NCBI RefSeq assembly: GCF_021654115.1
Contig: NZ_JAIWJF010000010.1
Coordinates: 1-48,339 of the forward strand
Direction of reading: 5' to 3'
Length of the DNA stretch: 48,339 bases
Source: Furfurilactobacillus milii
GTDB taxonomy: Bacteria > Bacillota > Bacilli > Lactobacillales > Lactobacillaceae
A program made the position numbers and the translations under genes. Below the pieces are notes generated by a model. The model made no database searches, was not told the origin of the DNA, and worked only from the letters and a program-made list of their open reading frames with translations. The number at the start of each line of letters is the position of its first letter. The first letter of the stretch is position 1. Below are positions 24,166-30,433 of this stretch, in pieces.

Positions 24166-25017
24166 TTACTGATAAGATTGTTGAAGAAATTCCTTCAACG
24201 GTGTCGCCTCATGACCCATGATTGTTTGATAATCATCACTGACCGTGTCGAGCAGACCCATCGCACCGCCTGCATACATGGACGACAACATGTGGCCTTC
24301 GTTTCCTTGATTGTACATTTTCTCAAATTCCGTGGCAGTGACAGGCTGGTAGGTAATGGGCTGCCCTGAGACGTCACTGAGGACAGCGGCAAGTTCCGGC
24401 ATTGAATAATTGCGAGCTTGTGTCAGTGTGTAAACGTGGTTTTGCAAACTTGGCGTGGTGGCAACTTTGGCAAACGCTTTTGCACTGTCCGTTTGCGAAA
24501 TAAAACTCAATGACTGATCACCAACTGGGTAAATGACATGTTGACGCTCAATTAGTTCGGGCAAGTATGGAATCAGTGGATCTGCGTACAAGGCATTTCG
24601 CAGAATGGTGTAATGAAGCCCTGATGCTGCTAGCCGCCTTGGTAGATACCCATAGAAGGCAGACAGGTCAAACGGATTGTTAGCCTGATCGGCAATAAAG
24701 CCCATGGCAATCAGCTGCTTGACGTGTGCCTGTTGTGCCGCCGCAATAACGTGTTCGAGTTCCGTGACGCGGCTATAGCTATCGTGACTCTTGCTAGGCA
24801 CATAAATAAACACGTCGGCGTTATCCAGTAGCTTGGTCAAACTACTTTCGTCGCTATAGTCGATTTGATTGATATCGATTCCCAGGGTCGCCCACATCAT
24901 TGCCTTTCTAAGCGTGTGAACGCCGAGAGAGACATCATCAGGATTAACTAACCGCGTCAGCTCAGTGGTGATCTGGGTGCCCAGGTGACCTGTGGCACCA
25001 GTTATGACATATTTCAT
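24166..25017 (-). CDS. NmrA-like NAD(P)-binding reductase
   Basis: A 283-residue protein starting MKYVITGATGHLGTQI (GATGHLG at 7-13). It is an NmrA/QorB-type atypical SDR. ILRNALYADPLIPYL aligns with the same position of the next gene (FLRNAWYLENEANYL), so the two are tandem paralogues that have diverged. The dinucleotide-binding end is less canonical after the second strand (LGVHTLRKAMMWA). It shares an operon with the QorB-like gene and Rrf2. Substrate unknown. Confidence 0.82.
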   Translation of the reverse strand: MKYVITGATGHLGTQITTELTRLVNPDDVSLGVHTLRKAMMWATLGIDINQIDYSDESSLTKLLDNADVFIYVPSKSHDSYSRVTELEHVIAAAQQAHVKQLIAMGFIADQANNPFDLSAFYGYLPRRLAASGLHYTILRNALYADPLIPYLPELIERQHVIYPVGDQSLSFISQTDSAKAFAKVATTPSLQNHVYTLTQARNYSMPELAAVLSDVSGQPITYQPVTATEFEKMYNQGNEGHMLSSMYAGGAMGLLDTVSDDYQTIMGHEATPLKEFLQQSYQ

Positions 25018-25044
25018 TTAGGGTAGCGCTCCTTTTCAGTGAAA

Positions 25045-25908
25045 TTACTGTTGTTTGGACAGCACTTCTTTAACGGCTTCATTTAGTGGTGTCACAGGGT
25101 GACCTAACACATCGGCCAAATCTGATGAAGAAACATCGAGTTCGCCACTACCCATGAGACTTTGCATACTGGTCAAAACCTCGGCTAGGTGTGCATTAAC
25201 GCCGTTGTCAATCAGCGATTGTTTGTAATCGGCGGTTGAGACATTGGTAAATGTGAATGTTGTACCGGTCACTTGATGGATAGCATGGGCTAAATCCTGA
25301 AATGACGTTGGTTTACCCCCAAACTCATAAACGGACTTTGTGGATGTGGCGGCCAAAACTTTAGCACCAGCTTCAGCGTATTCACGTTCTAATGCATAGC
25401 TGACGCGGCCATCACCAGCAGCATATAACATGTCTTTACCTGCGGCGCCAGCAGTTAAATAGTTGGCTTCGTTTTCGAGATACCAAGCATTGCGGAGGAA
25501 GGAGTGGGCAATACCACTGTCGGCAATCATTTTTTCGGTGGCCACGTGGTCTGTAGATAATGGCGATTTAGCGATATCCGCTTTAGCAAAACTGGTGTAA
25601 GCAACGTAGCGAACGTCGGCTGCCTTGGCGGCCTCAACGACATTGGCGTGCTGTGTTTGACGAGGAACAGCTGTGCCAGGAATCGATGAGATGAATAGCA
25701 AACGGTCAACACCGGCAAAGGCGGCGTTTAGGCTGTCAAGGTCAGCATAGTCACCTTGGCGCACTTCAATACCGGCTGGCAACACTTGATGTGCTTTGTC
25801 TGTATTTCTGGCAATGGCGATGATGTCAGAAGGTGAAACGAGTTGTGTCAGTGTTTTAATAATGGTTTGGCCCAAATGACCGGTAGCTGCTGTAACTGCG
25901 TATTTCAT
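25045..25908 (-). CDS. QorB-like NAD(P)H:quinone oxidoreductase (NmrA family)
   Basis: A 287-residue protein close to E. coli QorB/YtfG: MKYAVTAATGHLGQTII, IAIARNTDKA, VRQGDYADLDSLNAAFAGVDRLLFIS, FLRNAWYLEN, and a C-terminal domain with GKPTSFQDLAHAIHQVTG. QorB binds NADPH and reduces quinones. It lies between an Rrf2 repressor upstream and a diverged paralogue downstream, each within about 35 bases, so the three genes form an operon probably induced by quinone, aldehyde or disulfide stress. Confidence 0.88.
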   Translation of the reverse strand: MKYAVTAATGHLGQTIIKTLTQLVSPSDIIAIARNTDKAHQVLPAGIEVRQGDYADLDSLNAAFAGVDRLLFISSIPGTAVPRQTQHANVVEAAKAADVRYVAYTSFAKADIAKSPLSTDHVATEKMIADSGIAHSFLRNAWYLENEANYLTAGAAGKDMLYAAGDGRVSYALEREYAEAGAKVLAATSTKSVYEFGGKPTSFQDLAHAIHQVTGTTFTFTNVSTADYKQSLIDNGVNAHLAEVLTSMQSLMGSGELDVSSSDLADVLGHPVTPLNEAVKEVLSKQQ

Positions 25909-25940
25909 AATGATTAACTCCTTTTTGAATTGATCAACGG

Positions 25941-26372
25941 TTATAAACTTTGACGGCGACGTTCTTGAATGCCATCAATGATTTCGGTTAACGTAATGGC
26001 CTGCATTTCCTGTTCTGCGGCCTGTTGTACGCGATCGTAGACACCATTTAATGTTTCCTGGATATTGGCGCCGACGGGACATTGCATATTGGTGCGTGGG
26101 TCGACGTGCAGGATGTTTTGGCTAGCTTCAACAGCACGATAGACATCAAGTAGCGTAATGTCATCGGCTGAGCGAGCCAAACGAGGTTCTGCGGAACCAT
26201 TTTTCGTCGTTAACAAACCGGCATTTTTGAGATCAACCATGAGTTTGCGGACGACACTAGGATTGGCCTCGATACTGGCCGCAATGCTAGTACTGCTAAG
26301 ACTGGCTGTTGGCGCGATACTGATGTATGCCAGAATATGAACACCATCACTTAAACGATATGAGTACTTCAT
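25941..26372 (-). CDS. Rrf2-family transcriptional repressor
   Basis: A 143-residue Rrf2 protein: MKYSYRLSDGVHILAYI, the winged helix with SSTSIAASIEANPSVVRKLMVDLKNAGLLTTKNG, a DITLLDVYRAVE helix, and a single Cys in NMQCPVGANI. It lacks the three-Cys iron-sulfur set of IscR/NsrR and resembles the thiol-sensing YwnA/HypR subgroup. ATG 26372 was preferred to the in-frame GTG 26381 because AGGTG sits 6 bases before it. It is the first gene of the operon with two reductases and is likely autorepressed through the palindrome at 26409-26434. Confidence 0.9.
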   Translation of the reverse strand: MKYSYRLSDGVHILAYISIAPTASLSSTSIAASIEANPSVVRKLMVDLKNAGLLTTKNGSAEPRLARSADDITLLDVYRAVEASQNILHVDPRTNMQCPVGANIQETLNGVYDRVQQAAEQEMQAITLTEIIDGIQERRRQSL

Positions 26373-26408
26373 GGAAATCACCTACGATTCTAACTGTTAC
26401 TTTATAAA

Positions 26409-26446
26409 CAACAGGTTCATTGTAACGCCTGTTGCTTTTAAGTCAA
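26409..26446 (-). promoter_or_regulatory. Promoter and operator of the Rrf2-reductase operon
   Basis: On the minus strand TTGACT (26446-26441) and TACAAT (26424-26419) are 16 bases apart. The perfect inverted repeat CAACAGG-N12-CCTGTTG (26409-26434) encloses the -10 box, so a bound repressor would block RNA polymerase. The Rrf2 protein encoded next to it is the obvious candidate. Confidence 0.65.
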
Positions 26447-26469
26447 CAGATTAGTGTTTGATCTTGGAT

Positions 26470-26656
26470 GTCGCTTGCGGTTGTCAACATTGACACGCTC
26501 GCCGTGGGACCGGTTCAAGCCGGAAGTGCACCGTCTTTCACCTCGCCGTAAAGCCTCGTGAAGACCGCGAGTCTTTGCGTCCGTCTGTGTTGTAAATTCG
26601 AGAGAATCATTCGAATTAACAACACCTTCACGGTTCGGTATCAATGTTGACGCCCT
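26470..26656. repeat. 187-base structured repeat, copy A
   Basis: Matches 35407-35593 over its full 187 bases without gaps; I count 15 differences (about 92% identity). Near its ends it carries GTCAACATTGA and TCAATGTTGAC, an 11-base inverted pair. Inside it has a hairpin GTTGT..ATTCGA/TCGAAT..ACAAC and a smaller AAGAC-CGCGA-GTCTT hairpin. Outside the match the flanks differ. It lies between the Rrf2 promoter and the relB promoter. No conserved frame spans both copies. Nature unknown: a miniature mobile element or a structured RNA. Confidence 0.85.
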
Positions 26657-26728
26657 TCGGCTAACGTGGTGGTTTGGAGGAAAACATTAATGTCGACTTC
26701 TAAAAAGTTGGGAAGTCATTTAAGAATA

Positions 26729-26756
26729 TTGACAGCTTATTATAGACGACTAAAAT
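26729..26756 (+). promoter_or_regulatory. Candidate relB promoter
   Basis: A perfect TTGACA (26729-26734) and TAAAAT (26751-26756) are 16 bases apart. An AT-rich near-palindromic stretch (26790-26810) before the start codon may be the antitoxin's operator. Confidence 0.45.
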
Positions 26757-26824
26757 TAACTTTTCTTTACTAAAATCCACTTTTTGAATACAATTACATA
26801 TATAAATATATTTGGAGGTGTCTT

Positions 26825-27100
26825 ATGAGTATAAAAACGCCAAAAAAGATTAACTTGAATGTTAAAATAGATCCTGATTTAAAACAAAAAGCAGATACTG
26901 TCTTTGAGAATATGGGTATCACAACGAGTGCTGGTGTCATGTTATTCATTAAAAGAGTGGTGGATGACCAAGAGTTACCGTTTACACCACGCGTTGCAAC
27001 AGGCGTTGATAAGGCTCTTCAGGATTTAGAAACAGGTAATGTGCATTCTGTAAAGTCACCACAACAAATGTTTGATGAGTTGGATGGTGACGATGACTGA
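26825..27100 (+). CDS. relB: RelB/DinJ family antitoxin
   Basis: A 91-residue RelB/DinJ protein. The N-terminal ribbon-helix-helix part reads INLNVKIDPDLKQKADTVFENMGITTSAGVMLFIKRVV; the C-terminal part (QQMFDELDGDDD) is the acidic toxin-wrapping tail. It would neutralise the cognate YafQ-type toxin and repress its own promoter. GGAGG lies 7 bases upstream. The toxin frame overlaps its stop by 8 bases, the usual coupled arrangement, but that toxin is frameshifted. Confidence 0.9.
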   Translation: MSIKTPKKINLNVKIDPDLKQKADTVFENMGITTSAGVMLFIKRVVDDQELPFTPRVATGVDKALQDLETGNVHSVKSPQQMFDELDGDDD

Positions 27101-27382
27101 AAAATGGCTAACCATCGTATATACCAATCAATTTAAAAAGTCATACAAGCGAATAAAGAAGCAAGGACGACAGCTAAAAAGTTACAGTCTACAATAGAGA
27201 TGCTTGCGAGTACAAATACAGTTGATCGTGTTTATCATGACCATCAATTAACAGGGCGTCTGAATGGTTTTCGTGAACTTCATATTGAACCAGACTGGTT
27301 ACTTATTTACAAACGTGATGATGCAAAATTAATTTTGTTGATTGTGGATACTGGGAGTCATGCTCAATTATTTGGCATGTAA
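27093..27382 (+). pseudogene. yafQ: YafQ-type mRNA interferase, frameshifted
   Basis: The first frame (ATG 27093) gives MTEKWLTIVYTNQFKKSYKRIKKQG and stops early at TAG. The rest of a normal YafQ follows in the -1 frame up to 27382 (STIEMLASTNTVDRVYHDHQ, LNGFRELHIEPDWLLIYK, SHAQLFGM). One A inserted into the five-A run at 27176-27180 would join the two frames. The catalytic region with its His residues, Asp-Trp and terminal Phe is intact, so the break is recent, or is a sequencing error, or is bypassed by slippage on the A run. Confidence 0.85.
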
Positions 27383-27397
27383 GTGAAAGGTCTATTG

Positions 27398-27427
27398 GCC
27401 TTAGTCTTTATTGACTGAGGCTTTTTT
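27398..27427 (+). terminator. Terminator of the relB-yafQ locus
   Basis: GCCTTAGTC pairs with GACTGAGGC and is followed by TTTTTT. Confidence 0.85.
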
Positions 27428-27497
27428 ATTTGTTGCTTAACTTAATCAATATCATTGGCTCACAATTCGTTTTTATTGAAAATTAGGGATTTCCCTC

Positions 27498-27552
27498 GTT
27501 TACAAACGTAAACAAAAATGATATTGTTTAAATAAGGTTTACAAACGTAAAC
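27498..27552 (+). promoter_or_regulatory. Copper operon promoter with two identical operators
   Basis: GTTTACAAACGTAAAC occurs twice, at 27498-27513 and 27537-27552. Its core TACAAACGTA differs by one base from the CopY cop box TACANNTGTA. The first copy contains a TTTACA that can serve as -35, with TATTGT 17 bases later as -10; the second copy sits at the transcription start. A CopY-type repressor is the likely ligand, but no such gene is in the window. Confidence 0.65.
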
Positions 27553-27582
27553 GCAAAACGGATTGAAGGAGTGCAGTGCATT

Positions 27583-27954
27583 ATGGATAAGTTGGTCGTT
27601 CTTATTGGCGGAATTACATTGATAGCGTTTATTGGTTGGTGGTTCTTTGGCAAACATCAATCAGCTGCGGTGGATGCACAGGTAACAGAAAAGCAACAGC
27701 GCGCACGCGTCAGTGTTGATGGTGGCTATACACCGTCAACGTTGATCTTGAAAAAGGGTATTCCGGCGCAAATTACGTTTAATCGTAAAGATCCATCTAA
27801 CTGTTTGGAACAAGTTGTGTTTGAGGACTTTGGGATTAATCAGTTTCTACCACAGGGTCAAGATCAGATTATTGACATTGATACATCTAAAGCTGGTGAA
27901 TTCAACTACGCGTGCGGCATGAACATGTTTCACGGCAAAGTGGTTGTTAAGTAA
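27583..27954 (+). CDS. cupA: Membrane-anchored cupredoxin (CupA-like copper chaperone)
   Basis: A 123-residue protein with an N-terminal membrane anchor (about 3-22) and an extracytoplasmic or membrane-tethered cupredoxin domain: ARVSVDGGYTPSTLILKKGIPAQITFNRKDPSNCLEQVVFEDFG, then YACGMNMFHGKVVV. Cys, Met and His in the last motif are copper ligand candidates. Size, layout and position before copA match pneumococcal CupA, which binds Cu(I) and passes it to CopA. ATG 27583 was chosen; AAGGAG is 12 bases upstream, a rather long gap, and GTG 27571 is too close. Confidence 0.82.
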   Translation: MDKLVVLIGGITLIAFIGWWFFGKHQSAAVDAQVTEKQQRARVSVDGGYTPSTLILKKGIPAQITFNRKDPSNCLEQVVFEDFGINQFLPQGQDQIIDIDTSKAGEFNYACGMNMFHGKVVVK

Positions 27955-28035
27955 TGTGCTTGGTGCAAACGGGCTGGTCGTTTGAGGGCAAAGTTACGGT
28001 TGAACAAAGGATTATTGAAGGGTGGATGCACCAAG

Positions 28036-29970
28036 ATGAGTTATAAAAATCGTTTTGTATTTTCATTAGTGGTTTCACTGCCACTATTGGTTGAAATGTT
28101 TTTAGCGCCGTTTGGTTATCACATTCCTGGTGGTGATTGGGGCGAGTTTCTGTTGGCAACCGCTGTGATGCTGGTGTCTGCCGGACCGTTCGTCAGAAGT
28201 GCATGGGCGGCCTTTAAACATCATCACGCCAATATGGATACGCTTGTCGCTATTGGTACCTCGACAGCATATCTTTACAGCATTTACGCGATGTTGAATC
28301 ACCAAGCTGTGTTCTACGAGAGCGCTGCACTAGTTGTGACACTGATTCTGCTGGGACAAGTCTTTGAAGAGCGGATGAAACATTCAGCAAACGGCGCTGT
28401 TAAGAAGTTGCTGGACTTACAGGCTAAAGATGCCGAAGTGCTCCGTGACGGCAAACTGGTTATGCTCCCGTTGGATCAAGTTGTAATGGGTGATGTGATC
28501 CGTGTAAAACCTGGGCAAAAAGTTGCCGTCGACGGCGTGATTACAGAAGGTAAATCCACCCTCGACGAATCTATGGTCACGGGTGAAAGCATGCCCGTCG
28601 AGAAAAGCGTTGGTGATGCTGTTATCGGCTCAACCATGAACAACACTGGGACATTTATGTTTAAAGTGAACAAGTTGGGCAAAGACACTTTGTTATCACA
28701 AATTGTCGAAATGGTGAAGAAGGCGCAAACGTCTCATGCTCCAATTGAAAAGATGGTCGATAAAATTTCGAATATCTTTGTGCCGACTGTGTTGATTACG
28801 TCGATTATCACATTCATGGCATGGTACGTTTTCTTTGGTGCCACGGTGGGACAGGCCTTAATCTTTATGGTTGCCGTACTTATCATCGCGTGTCCGTGTG
28901 CGCTTGGGATTGCCACACCAACAGCCTTGATGGTTGGAACCGGACGTAGCGCCAAGTTAGGGATTCTGATTAAAAACGGCGAGGCTTTGGAAGCTGCCAA
29001 CAAAGTGAAAACGGTAGTGTTTGATAAAACAGGTACCATCACGGTTGGCAAACCTAAAGTGACAGACGTCATCGGCGACGAACGGATGGTTTTGAGCGTG
29101 GCCGCAAGTTTGGAAAAATCATCAGAACATCCATTAGCAAGCGCAATTTTGGAGCGTGCTGAGTCAAACGACCTGTCATTTGTTGAGGCAACTGACTTTC
29201 AAGCGATTGAAGGTAAGGGCGTTCAGGCAATGGTAGACGGCAAGCTGGCGTTTGTTGGCAACGATAAGTTACTTCAAGACCATAAGTTAGGACCTCAACT
29301 GAAGGATCGAATGACAGCATTACAAACGGAAGCCAAGACAGTTGTGATTGTTGGCTTGGATGACCAAATCATTGGTTTAATTGCTATTCAGGATGCACCA
29401 AAGCAGAGTTCCATGAATGCCATCGCGCAGTTAAAACAGCGGGGCCTGCGAACAGTGATGCTTACAGGTGATAACAAGCTGGTTGCCGAGGCAATCGCTA
29501 AGCAAGTCGGTATTGATGACGTGATTGCCGATGTGTTACCGGGTGATAAGGCTGATCACGTGAAAGACCTGCAGGAAAATGGTCCAGTAGCATTTGTTGG
29601 CGATGGTATTAATGATGCGCCAGCGTTAACGACCGCTGACGTAGGGATTGCGATGGGTTCTGGAACTGACATCGCCATTGAATCCGGCGGCATTGTGCTG
29701 GTGAAAAACAATTTAGAAGACGTTGTTCAGGCGCTGGCACTTAGCGAGAAAACGTTTAGCCGTATTAAGATGAATCTATTCTGGGCATTTATTTACAATG
29801 CTCTTGGTATTCCGATTGCCGCTGGTGTGTTTGCTACACTTGGCCTAACCTTGAGCCCTGAGTTAGCCGGACTTGGGATGGCGCTAAGTTCGCTTTCGGT
29901 GGTTGCAAACTCGTTGTTGTTGAATAAAGTTAAATTGACATCGAATGCGAAGGAGCGTGTTGTGGCATGA
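28036..29970 (+). CDS. copA: Copper-exporting P1B-type ATPase
   Basis: A P-type ATPase of about 644 residues. It has TGES (about 182), the metal motif CPC (about 286-288), the phosphorylation site DKTGT (about 330), the HP motif (SEHP, about 365), and GDGINDAP (about 521-528). The last helices carry YN and MxxSS (YNALG; MALSSLS), the signature of Cu(I) exporters. No N-terminal heavy-metal-binding domain precedes the first membrane helix; the upstream cupredoxin may replace it. ATG 28036 was chosen; an upstream TTG in frame is possible. A 34-residue peptide overlaps its stop codon. Confidence 0.93.
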   Translation: MSYKNRFVFSLVVSLPLLVEMFLAPFGYHIPGGDWGEFLLATAVMLVSAGPFVRSAWAAFKHHHANMDTLVAIGTSTAYLYSIYAMLNHQAVFYESAALVVTLILLGQVFEERMKHSANGAVKKLLDLQAKDAEVLRDGKLVMLPLDQVVMGDVIRVKPGQKVAVDGVITEGKSTLDESMVTGESMPVEKSVGDAVIGSTMNNTGTFMFKVNKLGKDTLLSQIVEMVKKAQTSHAPIEKMVDKISNIFVPTVLITSIITFMAWYVFFGATVGQALIFMVAVLIIACPCALGIATPTALMVGTGRSAKLGILIKNGEALEAANKVKTVVFDKTGTITVGKPKVTDVIGDERMVLSVAASLEKSSEHPLASAILERAESNDLSFVEATDFQAIEGKGVQAMVDGKLAFVGNDKLLQDHKLGPQLKDRMTALQTEAKTVVIVGLDDQIIGLIAIQDAPKQSSMNAIAQLKQRGLRTVMLTGDNKLVAEAIAKQVGIDDVIADVLPGDKADHVKDLQENGPVAFVGDGINDAPALTTADVGIAMGSGTDIAIESGGIVLVKNNLEDVVQALALSEKTFSRIKMNLFWAFIYNALGIPIAAGVFATLGLTLSPELAGLGMALSSLSVVANSLLLNKVKLTSNAKERVVA

Positions 29971-30071
29971 AGTTAGCTGAGATCAAGACAAGGACGGTTG
30001 CCATAATTGGCGTGGCTTATGTCGTAGTAGCTCTGATTATCGGTAGTTTTCTGACGAATATCTTAAGCTAG
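29967..30071 (+). CDS. 34-residue membrane peptide of the copper operon
   Basis: It starts at ATG 29967, which overlaps the copA stop as ATGA, with AAGGAG 11 bases upstream, so it is translationally coupled to copA. The peptide has a charged start (MKLAEIKTRT) followed by one membrane helix (VAIIGVAYVVVALIIGSF) and a short tail. It is too short for default gene calling and I know no named family. A role as a small partner or stabiliser of CopA is an inference from position alone. Confidence 0.6.
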   Translation: MKLAEIKTRTVAIIGVAYVVVALIIGSFLTNILS

Positions 30072-30087
30072 TTAAAGTCTTTACGTA

Positions 30088-30124
30088 CAAAGGCGGGTCT
30101 CTTTTTAGAGCTCGTCTTTTTATT
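30088..30124 (+). terminator. Terminator of the copper operon
   Basis: An imperfect stem (AGGCGGGTCTCT with AGAGCTCGTCTT, including wobble pairs) is followed by TTTTT. Confidence 0.65.
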
Positions 30125-30269
30125 TTTAGCGCTACTAATTATTTTTCAACTATAAAAAATTAATTACTGAAACCTGAGCAATTATAGAAACTATTTTTCA
30201 ATATTACGTCCATGTTTGCAAATTGACTGAACTGTTGCTATGAGTGCATCTATACGCGTTTTTCAAATG

Positions 30270-30321
30270 TTCCAAATAAGTAAAACCATGCTATGATGTG
30301 GCTGTAATGTAAGCGCTTGAC
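30270..30321 (+). promoter_or_regulatory. Promoter with overlapping cre-like site for the surface protein
   Basis: TTCCAA (30270-30275) and TATGAT (30292-30297) are 16 bases apart. Just downstream, TGTAAGCGCTTGAC (30308-30321) matches the CcpA cre consensus at 12 of 14 positions, a place where CcpA would repress. The rest of 30125-30433 is AT-rich without other visible features. Confidence 0.5.
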
Positions 30322-30433
30322 CATTATCAATATTACTTTTTCCTAGTTTAAAGTTTCAAATTATTACTTTATTGTCCTTACTAATTATCATAAATAAATG
30401 TTGATTCATTAACTATTTTTATGGGGGAATACC

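Noticed and set aside
26438-26644. Open frame on the minus strand inside repeat copy A
   Set aside because: The matching frame in copy B has a stop and no conserved protein sequence; the element is better explained as non-coding.
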